Notes under the pieces: model-generated | The model's input: the letters and a program-made list of their open reading frames with translations, nothing else | What the model was told of the DNA's origin: nothing | Databases searched by the model: none | Translations under genes and position numbers: made by a program | From: Gemmatimonadota bacterium | GTDB taxonomy: Bacteria; Gemmatimonadota; Gemmatimonadetes; Gemmatimonadales; GWC2-71-9 | Length of the DNA stretch: 61,093 bases | Reading direction: 5' to 3' | Assembly: GCA_016720805.1 (NCBI GenBank) | Contig: JADKJZ010000012.1 | Location: 1-61,093 of the forward strand | Part shown: in pieces, positions 19,950-27,084 of the stretch | How positions within the stretch are numbered: position 1 is the stretch's first letter | Layout: each line of letters opens with the position of its first letter

Positions 19950-21127
19950 CCACACCGGTCGCGCGGCGCAGCACGCTGGCCCGACTCGGCGCGTGGATCA
20001 CCTCCCCGCCCGACGAGGCCTTTGCCGATGCGGCACGGGACGGCGAGCTGCTGGTGGCGCGCGTGCGCACCTGGCTCACCTTCTTCCTCCTGCTCGCCCC
20101 GATCCTCTCGCTCTTCCTCGAGCCCGGTGACGCGCAGCATTACGTCGGGCTCGGCGTCACGCTCATTGCGGTCGCCGTGGCCGTCGTGCTCGAGCGGTTC
20201 ATCCAGAGCCACACCTATCGGCAGGGGATCGCCTTCGTCTCGTCCACCGTGGACGTCTCGCTGGTGTCGATGTCGCTCTTCGCGTTCTGGCTGGTGCAGC
20301 GCCCGATCATCACCACCAACTCGCGCGTGGTCTGGGAAGCGTACCTGATCGCCATTGCCGCCTCGGCGCTGCGCTACGACCAGCGCGTCACGCTGGTGAC
20401 CGGCATCATGGCGGCGGCCCAGCACATCGGCCTGTCGGTGCTCACCTGGGCCACGCACCGCGGCGACGGCCTGCTCGTGGGCAGCGAGGAGTACGGTGCC
20501 TTCTCCTGGGCCGCGCAGGTGTCGCGACTGGTGATCATCGGCGCGATGACCGTCGTCGCGCTCTCGATTGTCGGCCGCACGCAGCGCCTGCGGCGGATGA
20601 GCACCAACGACCGACTCACCGGCCTCTTCAACCGGCTCTACGCCGAGGAGTACCTGGTCAACGAGGTCCTGCGGACGGCGCGCACGCGGAACGCCCTCGT
20701 GGTGGCGCTGCTCGATGTCGATCGCTTCAAGGAGTTCAACGACAGCCACGGCCATGCCGCCGGTGACGCCGCGCTCCGCACGCTCGCGACGGTGCTGAAG
20801 GACCGGCTGCGGCGCAGCGACATGGTGGCACGCTATGGCGGGGAGGAGGTCCTGATCGTGCTGCCGGGTGCCGATGTCGAGAGCGCCCTCGACGCACTCG
20901 ATCAGGTGCGCGTGGCCGTGGGGCTCACCGACATCACGCTGCCGAAGGGCGGGACGGCGCGGGTCCAGGTCTCGATCGGGATGGCGGCATGGGGTGTCGA
21001 TGCACGCACGATGGACGGCTTGCTCGAAATCGCCGATGCCCGGTTGTATGAGGCCAAGGCAGCGGGCCGGAACCGGGTCGTCGGTCCCGGCACCGAAGGG
21101 ATGCTGTCACTCTTCGAGCAGGCCTGA
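19946..21127 (+). CDS. Membrane diguanylate cyclase-like GGDEF protein
   Basis: About 393 residues. Residues 30-210 hold about six hydrophobic segments (LTFFLLLAPILSLFL; GLGVTLIAVAVAVVL; STVDVSLVSMSLFAFWLV; VVWEAYLIAIAASAL and others), then a GGDEF domain with DRLTGLFNRLYAEEYL and ALLDVDRFKEFNDSHGHAAG. The active-site motif reads GGEEV rather than GG(D/E)EF: the first three residues fit catalysis, the final Phe is Val. An RxxD inhibitory site (RRSD) stands five residues before it, so product feedback is possible. GTG 19946 overlaps the ETF-QO stop. Its 3' end overlaps that of asd on the other strand by 21 bases. Confidence 0.85.
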   Translation: MTTPVARRSTLARLGAWITSPPDEAFADAARDGELLVARVRTWLTFFLLLAPILSLFLEPGDAQHYVGLGVTLIAVAVAVVLERFIQSHTYRQGIAFVSSTVDVSLVSMSLFAFWLVQRPIITTNSRVVWEAYLIAIAASALRYDQRVTLVTGIMAAAQHIGLSVLTWATHRGDGLLVGSEEYGAFSWAAQVSRLVIIGAMTVVALSIVGRTQRLRRMSTNDRLTGLFNRLYAEEYLVNEVLRTARTRNALVVALLDVDRFKEFNDSHGHAAGDAALRTLATVLKDRLRRSDMVARYGGEEVLIVLPGADVESALDALDQVRVAVGLTDITLPKGGTARVQVSIGMAAWGVDARTMDGLLEIADARLYEAKAAGRNRVVGPGTEGMLSLFEQA

Positions 21128-22159
21128 CGCCACCAGCAGCTCGGCATTCTGGACCGCGGCACCGGCCGCGCCCCGCACCAGATTGTGCCCCAACGCGACC
21201 AGCCGCAGATGATGCAGCGGGCAGGGCCGCACGCGTCCCACCGTGACGGTCATCCCGCGGCCCCGATCGAGATCGAGCCGTGACTGCGGCCGGTCCGGGC
21301 GGTCATCCACTTCCACGGGCAGGGCCGGCGAGCTCGGCAGCGTCGGCACCGGGTCGGCCCCTCGGAAGGCGCGCAGCGTCGCGATCGCCTCGGTCGGCGT
21401 CGGTGCGGTTTCAAATTCCAGCGACGCACTCACCATGTGGCCATCGACCACCGGGACGCGATGCACCATCGCGCTGGTCACGATCTCCGCCTCGACGATC
21501 CGCTCCCCGTCCACCCGGCCCAGGATCTTCCGCAGCTCCGCCTCGATCTTCTCCTCTTCGCCGCCGATCAACGGGATCACGTTGCCGAGCAGGTCGAGCG
21601 ACGGCACCCCCGGATATCCCGCGCCCGACGCGGCCTGCAGCGTGGCGACGACCGCCTTGCGGAGCCCGTAGGCACGGTGCAGCGGCGCGATCGCCGTGAC
21701 CAGCGCGGCGGTCGAGCAGTTGGGGTTCACGACGATCGCACCGGTCCATCCGCGTTCACGCTGCTGACGTGCCAGCAGCGACAGGTGGTCGGCGTTGACC
21801 TCGGGGATCAGCAACGGGACGTCATCGGCCATCCGGAACGCGGACGCATTGCTCACCACGAAGACGCCCGCGTGCGCGAAGGCCGGCTCCACCTCGCGTG
21901 CCACGGAAGCGTCGAGGGCCGAGAAGGCAATCCGGACGCCGGCAATTGGCGCCACAGTCGTGAGCCGCATCTCGGCGATATGCTCGGGGAGCGGCGTCAG
22001 CTCGCGCCAGCGCACTTCGTCGCCGAAGCGCTTGCCGTCGCGCGCCGCCGAGGCGGCCAGCTGGACGATCTCGAACCAGGGATGCTCCGCGAGGAGCGCG
22101 ATGAACTTCTGGCCGACGGTGCCAGTGGCGCCGAGGATGGCCACGGGGAGCTTGGTCAT
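21107..22159 (-). CDS. asd: Aspartate-semialdehyde dehydrogenase
   Basis: Reduces aspartyl phosphate to aspartate semialdehyde for lysine, threonine and methionine synthesis (and diaminopimelate). About 350 residues. MTKLPVAILGATGTVGQKFI is the NADP motif; NPNCSTAALVTAIAPLH holds the catalytic Cys; GGEEEKIEAELRKILG and VVDGHMVSASLEFE are the later active-site segments. The opening and the VNPNCST context resemble the archaeal/fungal branch more than the E. coli type. Transcription probably starts at a TAGCTT box 6 bases before ATG 22159, with no leader to speak of. Convergent with the GGDEF gene. Confidence 0.92.
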   Translation of the reverse strand: MTKLPVAILGATGTVGQKFIALLAEHPWFEIVQLAASAARDGKRFGDEVRWRELTPLPEHIAEMRLTTVAPIAGVRIAFSALDASVAREVEPAFAHAGVFVVSNASAFRMADDVPLLIPEVNADHLSLLARQQRERGWTGAIVVNPNCSTAALVTAIAPLHRAYGLRKAVVATLQAASGAGYPGVPSLDLLGNVIPLIGGEEEKIEAELRKILGRVDGERIVEAEIVTSAMVHRVPVVDGHMVSASLEFETAPTPTEAIATLRAFRGADPVPTLPSSPALPVEVDDRPDRPQSRLDLDRGRGMTVTVGRVRPCPLHHLRLVALGHNLVRGAAGAAVQNAELLVASGLLEE

Positions 22160-22165
22160 GGAGAG

Positions 22166-22171
22166 AAGCTA
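22166..22171 (-). promoter_or_regulatory. Putative -10 box (TAGCTT) 6 bases before asd
   Basis: On the minus strand GTGTAGCTTCTCTCC runs straight into ATG 22159. No Shine-Dalgarno sequence is present in the 6-base gap. Confidence 0.4.
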
Positions 22172-22175
22172 CACC

Positions 22176-22278
22176 GTGGACGGTCAACGGCGAACGGTGA
22201 ACGGGGGCGCGGCCAAAGGCCGCGCTGGGTGAGGAGTGAGGGGGGCGCAACGAGGAGTGAGGGGTGAGGAGTGAGGGG
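22176..22278. repeat. Two heptamer arrays upstream of asd
   Basis: Array 1 (22176-22203): GTGGACG, GTCAACG, GCGAACG, GTGAACG. A GC-rich hairpin (GCGCGGCCAAAGGCCGCGC) follows. Array 2 (22229-22242 and 22257-22277): GTGAGGA and GTGAGGG alternating. They lie immediately outside the left copy of the dispersed TGTCATCCTGAGC element. Confidence 0.88.
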
Positions 22279-22292
22279 GACGAAACGAGGAG

Positions 22293-22338
22293 TGTCATCC
22301 TGAGCGAAGCCCGCGCAGCGGGCGAAGTCGAAGGACCT
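22293..22338. repeat. Dispersed TGTCATCCTGAGCG...GAAGGACCT element, left copy
   Basis: Begins TGTCATCCTGAGCG and ends CGAAGTCGAAGGACCT, with a small GCCCGCGCAGCGGGC hairpin between. An inverted copy lies at 24965-25014, and a degenerate one at 13096-13127. As I recall, near-identical words are scattered through intergenic DNA of several phyla. Confidence 0.85.
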
Positions 22339-22516
22339 CTCGGAGGACGCCAGCGTCAGCACGATCTTGCGAATACGGTGGGAGTACCCTGTCGGCCCGC
22401 GTCGAGGCCATGGGGCCCTGATATGGCGCCATTCACTTGCGAATAGCGCAGCGGGGGGGGGTAGAGTAGTCGGCAGTCGCCCATGACGCGACCCCCTTCC
22501 TCCCCAGGACTCCTCA
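22339..22516. other. Gene-free leader of the islet
   Basis: No gene seen. It contains a 9-base direct repeat (CTTGCGAAT at about 22363 and 22436), a run of nine G, and a TTGCGA/TAGAGT pair (22437 and 22462, spacing 19) that could be a weak promoter for the lipoprotein gene at 22517. Confidence 0.35.
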
Positions 22517-23746
22517 TTGGCCAAGCTTCCTTCCGTCGGCTCCGAAACGCCCGACCTACGCCCAACCGTTCCAGTTTCCAAGAAATTCTTTGCCATCCTC
22601 GCTCTCGTGCTGTCGACGGCATGCGGGAGCGAGACTGTGGTCTCGCCGCCGGTTGAGGGGTACCGGTCGATTCGGACGATTGGTCGGACCGCAGAGGACC
22701 CGGCAGGAGCGATGCTGGGGGTCGGCTGCCGAGTCGCCACGGCTGCAGGCGATTCCACGACCATTCGGTTCGCCCCGCGCTCGGGCCGACCCCAGCTGTT
22801 CGACTGCGCGGGCATTGCCACTGATTCTGTCGAGGCAGCAACGCGCCGATATCTTTACGCCGCGATCGCGGCCGAGGGTGATGCCTTCCTCATGGCTGGG
22901 GTCTTCTGGCCGATCTGGCGCGAGTGGTGTGTGCCATCTGCAGGCTGGTGGCAGTCCGACGGGACATGGTACCTTCCGCCGAACGGAACCTTGGACGCCT
23001 GCGTCATGAAGTTGACATACACATACGTCGCAGATGGAGGATCGGGGGAGGAGGAGTGGCGGGAGTGGCCGCGGCTGCCGTTGCCAGGTGGTAGCGGGGG
23101 GCCTGGCGGCGGCGGAAGCAACTCTGTGACTCCGATTGCCCAGGATACCGCGAACGCCGGCGTCTCGGACTCCATGACGACGTGTGATCCCAATGATGAT
23201 CCGCCGTACGCCCCGACCGGACTCGGCGATTCCGCGCGAGCTGCATTGAACAAGTTGAAATGCCTGCAAATTCTCGAAGATTCCCAATGGACGACGGTGA
23301 CGACCATGCGGACGGAGGCGAATGCCTATCTACGCTCGCAGGAGTCAATGACAGATACATCTGCGGTGCGTCAATGCAGAGCGATCCTCAACGCCGTCGA
23401 CACCTTGATCGCCAACCGAGGAATCTTTCTGGGCCGGGACACGACGGTGTCGGAGGGCGACCTCCGACACAATGCTCAGGGATATGACGGCAGCGGAGTC
23501 ATGCACTTTGATCCGGATTACTGGAGCGCGAACAGGAAGAATGTTGGGGGACGCTGGCTGTTGTTCCAAAGCCTCCTGCACGAGGCCGTGCATGCGATCA
23601 TAGCCCCCCGCGAGGGTCAAAGCGGAGCCGGCGTCATAGGCGGCCACGGTCCGAAGAACAACCCCAATCCCGCGTATGCCACGTTTGAGTATTTCAAGTT
23701 TATCGAGGTCGCCGGGCCGAACTCATGCCTCATTCCCGTCACGTGA
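22517..23746 (+). CDS. Putative lipoprotein with HExxH motif
   Basis: About 409 residues, family not recognised. TTG 22517 gives a charged leader, a hydrophobic core (KKFFAILALVLSTAC) and a lipobox cysteine, so it is probably membrane-anchored outside the cytoplasm. Around residue 190 a Gly-rich linker (GGSGGPGGGGSNS) divides it. The C-terminal half has LLFQSLLHEAVHAIIAPREG: HEAVH is the zinc-protease HExxH arrangement, and a downstream FEYFKFIE may hold the third ligand. Cysteines are frequent (CGSE, CRVA, DCAG, WCVP, DACV, TTCD, KLKC, RQCR, NSCL), suggesting disulfides. Codon use is less GC-biased than its neighbours. It heads a small islet bracketed by inverted repeats. Confidence 0.65.
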   Translation: MAKLPSVGSETPDLRPTVPVSKKFFAILALVLSTACGSETVVSPPVEGYRSIRTIGRTAEDPAGAMLGVGCRVATAAGDSTTIRFAPRSGRPQLFDCAGIATDSVEAATRRYLYAAIAAEGDAFLMAGVFWPIWREWCVPSAGWWQSDGTWYLPPNGTLDACVMKLTYTYVADGGSGEEEWREWPRLPLPGGSGGPGGGGSNSVTPIAQDTANAGVSDSMTTCDPNDDPPYAPTGLGDSARAALNKLKCLQILEDSQWTTVTTMRTEANAYLRSQESMTDTSAVRQCRAILNAVDTLIANRGIFLGRDTTVSEGDLRHNAQGYDGSGVMHFDPDYWSANRKNVGGRWLLFQSLLHEAVHAIIAPREGQSGAGVIGGHGPKNNPNPAYATFEYFKFIEVAGPNSCLIPVT

Positions 23747-24273
23747 AATGGAGTTTTGCGCTCGTCGTCCTAGCTGTCGCCCTAGGCTGCTCGCAGGCGG
23801 GACCTCCCGCACGTACTCCCGACGCGGTTGCCGAGACGGACATCGAACGGCTTCGGCTCCGCAACTATCCGAACGCACTGATGCTGTTGGGCAACTTTCT
23901 TCGGCTCCGTCAGTCCGCTATTCCGGAGGAATTCGTCACGGTCGTTTGTAACCCTCACATCCCCGTAACGGGCGAGTGGGTCAAGATGGCTGCGGAGAGA
24001 CGCTGGGCCGATTCGATTGTGCGCGAGCCACAGTGTGGTCCCCTCCCCCGACCAACCGGTGCGTATCGGACGATCGTGCACCTCGACTCGATCGTCATCG
24101 GACGAGAGAGCTCATATGTTCGGGCGAGATCGCTGCGAGGGTGGAACGGAGAGGGTTCGGTCCCCTACCGCGAGTGGCTGACGGAGCGGCTCGTGTGGCA
24201 CCATATGCAGATTCCAGGGCAATTCTTCTTCACGGTGTCGGGATGGAATTCAAGTCGCGACCAACCTAGGTAG
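23725..24273 (+). CDS. Putative lipoprotein of unknown function
   Basis: About 182 residues, not recognised. ATG 23725 starts inside the end of the HExxH gene (22-base overlap) and gives MPHSRHVKWSFALVVLAVAL followed by GCSQAG, a lipoprotein signal with Cys as +1. The mature part contains ERLRLRNYPNALMLLGNFLR, FVTVVCNPHIPVTGEWVK and an aromatic end QIPGQFFFTVSGWNSS. Codon use again is less GC-rich than the surrounding chromosome. The overlap suggests it is translated together with the HExxH lipoprotein and could be its partner, which is inference. Confidence 0.6.
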   Translation: MPHSRHVKWSFALVVLAVALGCSQAGPPARTPDAVAETDIERLRLRNYPNALMLLGNFLRLRQSAIPEEFVTVVCNPHIPVTGEWVKMAAERRWADSIVREPQCGPLPRPTGAYRTIVHLDSIVIGRESSYVRARSLRGWNGEGSVPYREWLTERLVWHHMQIPGQFFFTVSGWNSSRDQPR

Positions 24274-24344
24274 CTCGTATCCCCCAGCCCTTTCGGCAAA
24301 CTTTCCGCGACGCAGCCTACGCGGCCGGCATCGCCTGGGGTGCC

Positions 24345-24923
24345 GTGCTGGCCGCTGCCCTGATGTATGCCACTGCGATCGTGATCTGGCCGGAGTTGGA
24401 TGGCCGGAGGGCGGAGGGTGGCGATGCCGCATCCCTGTTCTCGTCGTGGAGCTTCGGATTGCTCACCTTCCCGACGGGAGCCCATCTCCTCACCCTGATC
24501 GCCCTGCTGTCGGCGCTGGGGTTCCGGAAGGTCACGCCGGGAATCGTCCGTGACCTGACGATTCCGTTCGCTGCGTTCACCGCCCTCGCGATGTCGGTGG
24601 GGTGGCTCTCGACCGACATTCTCCCCTGGCTGGCGCTGGGTGTGGTGCTTATGGCGGTTCTTCTCCGAGGTCCGCCGAGCCTGGCGTGCTTCCCGCACGA
24701 GCCGAATCCCGCTGCTCGCGTGCATCGCATGGTGCTTGGCGCCGGCCTGATGGGTACACTTGCGGCGCCGCTGCTCGTTGCCTGCCGCACGCTCGTTGCG
24801 ACCCTGACTGACCCGCGCGCCTACGCGAAGTACTGGATCGGCGAAACGATCGTCACGTACCTGTGGGGCGGAAGCTTGTTGCTGGCGGCGGCGATGGTTG
24901 GGGCGCTCGTTGGCGCCGCTTGA
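24345..24923 (+). CDS. Polytopic membrane protein of unknown function
   Basis: About 192 residues with four or five hydrophobic segments (AAALMYATAIVIW; GLLTFPTGAHLLTLIALLSA; FAAFTALAMSVGW; WLALGVVLMAVLL; VLGAGLMGTLAAPLLVA; GGSLLLAAAMVGALVGAA). GTG 24345 is the first usable start, but the frame is open upstream to about 24270 (FRDAAYAAGIAWG), so a start at a non-standard codon or a frameshift could lengthen it and complete the first membrane span. Not recognised. It follows the two lipoproteins in the same orientation and lies within the repeat-bracketed islet. Confidence 0.55.
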   Translation: MLAAALMYATAIVIWPELDGRRAEGGDAASLFSSWSFGLLTFPTGAHLLTLIALLSALGFRKVTPGIVRDLTIPFAAFTALAMSVGWLSTDILPWLALGVVLMAVLLRGPPSLACFPHEPNPAARVHRMVLGAGLMGTLAAPLLVACRTLVATLTDPRAYAKYWIGETIVTYLWGGSLLLAAAMVGALVGAA

Positions 24924-24964
24924 CCTCGGCGGCGGCCACGTGCGACGGCGCTTTCCTAAGGAGC

Positions 24965-25014
24965 AGGTCCTTCGACTTCGCGCGGGCTTCGCCCCCGCTC
25001 CGCTCAGGATGACA
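24965..25014. repeat. Dispersed element, right (inverted) copy
   Basis: Reads AGGTCCTTCGACTTCG ... CGCTCAGGATGACA, the inverse of the copy at 22293-22338. Together with the GTGAGGG/CTCACCC arrays just outside each copy it forms a compound inverted repeat around 2.6 kb of lipoprotein and membrane genes. Confidence 0.85.
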
Positions 25015-25027
25015 TTGCTCCGGAATG

Positions 25028-25086
25028 CTCACCCCTCACCCCTCACCGCGCATTGACATGCGCGGCTGAAAACCCGTTCCCCGTTC
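25028..25086. repeat. Heptamer arrays at the terC 3' end
   Basis: CTCACCC, CTCACCC, CTCACCG at 25028-25048, a GCGCATTGACATGCGC hairpin, then CCCGTTC twice at 25073-25086. The terC stop (minus strand TGA, 25085-25087) is formed by the end of the last unit. Confidence 0.8.
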
Positions 25087-26020
25087 ACGCCGCTTCTGAA
25101 GCCGTCTTCCGCATCGACAACCACACCGACGCCGCCAGTGTCACCACGATCACGGCCAGGGAGGCCACGATCGGCAGGTGGACGTAGCCGGAAATCGTCA
25201 TCTTGATGCCGACGAAGACCAGGATCAGTGCCACCCCGGCCTTGAGGTAGTGGAAGCGGTCGAGCATGCCGGCCAGCAGGAAGAAGAGCGCGCGGAGACC
25301 GAGGATCGCGAAGATGTTCGACGAGTAGACGATGAACGGATCCTTGGTCACCGCGAAGACAGCGGGGATCGAGTCGATCGCGAAGACCAGGTCGGTGGAC
25401 TCGACCACCAGCAGCACCAGCAACAGCGGCGTGGCATACCACCGCGCGTGGCTGCGCGTGAAGAACTTCTCGCCGTCATAGGCCGCGGTAAAGGGAAAGA
25501 GCTTCCGCGCCAGCTTCACGATCGGGTTCTTTTCCGGCTCGATCCGGTCCTCGCCGTCGCTCCGGAACATCCGGATCCCGGTGATGATGAGGATGCCGCC
25601 GAAGACGTAAATGATCCAGGTGAAGCGCTGGAGGAGGAGCGCCCCGAGCCCGATCATGATCGCCCGCATGATGATCGCGCCGACGATGCCCCACTTCAGC
25701 ACCTTCGGCTGCAACTCCGACGGCACGGCGAAGTACTGAAAGACCAGGATGAAGACGAAGAGGTTGTCGACCGAGAGCGACAGCTCGATCAGGTAGCCGG
25801 TGAGGAACTCGAGGCCATGGGCCGAGCCCTCGCGATACCAGAGGAAGCCGCAGAAGAGCAGCGCGAGGGCGACCAGCGAGCCCGACCAGCGGGTCGCCTC
25901 GCGCGTGGTGAGGACATGCGAATGGCGGTTCAGGACCCCGAGGTCCAGCACCAGCAGCACCAGGATGACCAGCGTGAAGCCGATCCAGACGGCTGGCGGA
26001 TGGACGCTCAGGTCGGTCAT
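25085..26020 (-). CDS. TerC-family integral membrane protein (probable manganese exporter)
   Basis: About 311 residues, eight or nine membrane segments. Family signatures: FLTGYLIELSLSVDNLFVFI, VFGGILIITGIRMF, VVESTDLVFAIDSIPAVFAV and SSNIFAILGLRALFFLLAGM; the acidic residues in SVDN and STDL/AIDS sit within membrane spans and are the presumed metal sites. Several TerC proteins (for example those controlled by yybP-ykoY riboswitches) export Mn2+, and here a yybP-ykoY element lies upstream of the two-gene unit htpX-terC. ATG 26020 overlaps the htpX stop (ATGA). Tellurite resistance, the origin of the name, is less likely the native role. Confidence 0.9.
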   Translation of the reverse strand: MTDLSVHPPAVWIGFTLVILVLLVLDLGVLNRHSHVLTTREATRWSGSLVALALLFCGFLWYREGSAHGLEFLTGYLIELSLSVDNLFVFILVFQYFAVPSELQPKVLKWGIVGAIIMRAIMIGLGALLLQRFTWIIYVFGGILIITGIRMFRSDGEDRIEPEKNPIVKLARKLFPFTAAYDGEKFFTRSHARWYATPLLLVLLVVESTDLVFAIDSIPAVFAVTKDPFIVYSSNIFAILGLRALFFLLAGMLDRFHYLKAGVALILVFVGIKMTISGYVHLPIVASLAVIVVTLAASVWLSMRKTASEAA

Positions 26021-26859
26021 GCTGCTACCCGTTCCGCATCAAACGCCAGGAGCGCTGCGACGCGCTCCTCGGTCGGCGGGTGGGTGCTGAAGAGCTTCGC
26101 CAGTCCGCCGGCCTTCAGCGGATTGACGATCGCCAGCGCCGCCAGCGAGGGCGAGACCGGCAGCGGCAGCTGCTTCGCCATCGCGTCCATCCGGGTGAGG
26201 GCCTGCGCCAGCGGGCGCGCCTTGCCGACGATCTCGGCGCCGGTCCGGTCGGCGGCGAACTCGCGCTGCCGCGAGATCGCGAACTGCAGCATCATCGCGA
26301 CGAACGGTGCGAGGATCATGAAGGCGATGTCGCCGATCCCGCCACCATCGTCGTCATTGCGCCGCATCACGCTGCCCGCCAGCCACGGCAGCACGCCGAT
26401 CATCGAGCCGATCCCGGCCGCGATGGTCTGGATCAGCATGTCCTTGTTCTTGATGTGCGCCAGCTCGTGCGCGATCACGCCGGCGAGCTCGTCGCGCGGG
26501 AGGGCCTTCAACATCCCCTCGGTGACGGCGACGATCGCCTTGGCCTCGGAACGACCGGTCGCGAAGGCATTCGGCTGCGCCGACGGAATCAGCGCCACGC
26601 GCGGCATCAGGAGTCCCGCGCGCTGACGAAGTTCGTCGACCATTGCGACCAGGTCGGGCGCCTCGGCGGACGTCACGATCCGCGCGCCGTACCCGCGCAT
26701 CACCATCTTGTCGGAGAACCAGAACGAGACGAACGCCATGATGACGCCGATCGACCCGCCGAACATCAGGCCCGTGGTCCCACCCACCAGCTGCCCGCCC
26801 ACCATCAGGATCGAGATGAGGCCGGCCAGCAGAATGAACGTCTTGGCACTGTTGACCAT
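26017..26859 (-). CDS. htpX: HtpX-family membrane zinc metalloprotease
   Basis: Inner-membrane M48B protease that degrades damaged membrane proteins. About 280 residues: two N-terminal membrane spans (TFILLAGLISILMVGGQLVG; GGSIGVIMAFVSFWF), catalytic AGVIAHELAHIKNKDMLIQT (HExxH), two further spans, and the third zinc ligand in SRQREFAADRTGAEIVG. ATG 26859 follows AGGAGG with 6-base spacing. It is the first gene after the manganese riboswitch and overlaps terC by ATGA, so both are expected to rise with Mn2+. Coupling a quality-control protease to manganese is not the textbook arrangement. Confidence 0.92.
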   Translation of the reverse strand: MVNSAKTFILLAGLISILMVGGQLVGGTTGLMFGGSIGVIMAFVSFWFSDKMVMRGYGARIVTSAEAPDLVAMVDELRQRAGLLMPRVALIPSAQPNAFATGRSEAKAIVAVTEGMLKALPRDELAGVIAHELAHIKNKDMLIQTIAAGIGSMIGVLPWLAGSVMRRNDDDGGGIGDIAFMILAPFVAMMLQFAISRQREFAADRTGAEIVGKARPLAQALTRMDAMAKQLPLPVSPSLAALAIVNPLKAGGLAKLFSTHPPTEERVAALLAFDAERVAA

Positions 26860-26920
26860 GGTGCTTCCTCCTGCAAATGAACGAAGGCGAGACTTCGCCG
26901 CCCCCGTTCGAACGGGTGGT

Positions 26921-27045
26921 GACGAAGGTCTCGCCTGAACAGCCGTACTGGCTTTCCCGGGGCACCGTGCACACCGGAGGTGTGCAGTCTTGACGATGCC
27001 GCCGACCGCCTGAACTCCGGCGGTTGGGCTACTCCCCTTCTGAGC
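26921..27045 (-). promoter_or_regulatory. yybP-ykoY manganese riboswitch
   Basis: On the minus strand the three conserved blocks of the yybP-ykoY class appear in order: AAGGGGAGTAGCCC (27039-27026), CGTCAAGACTGCACAC with hairpin GCACACCTCCGGTGTGC, and CAGGCGAGACCTTCG (26937-26923). The supporting hairpin AGCCAGTACGGCT lies between. Such RNAs bind Mn2+ and turn on exporters. Downstream, 26886-26897 is complementary to the last block (12 of 13 bases), so the 3' strand of the aptamer can be taken into an alternative stem just ahead of the htpX ribosome binding site. Confidence 0.92.
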
Positions 27046-27050
27046 GGTGA

Positions 27051-27079
27051 AGGCTAAGGGCGGGGACCTCGCCAATCAA
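27051..27079 (-). promoter_or_regulatory. Promoter of the riboswitch-htpX-terC unit
   Basis: On the minus strand TTGATT (27079-27074), a 17-base spacer, and TAGCCT (27056-27051). Initiation about 6-7 bases on would start the transcript right before the aptamer. It is the best -35/-10 pair in the window. Confidence 0.6.
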
Positions 27080-27084
27080 CTCCA

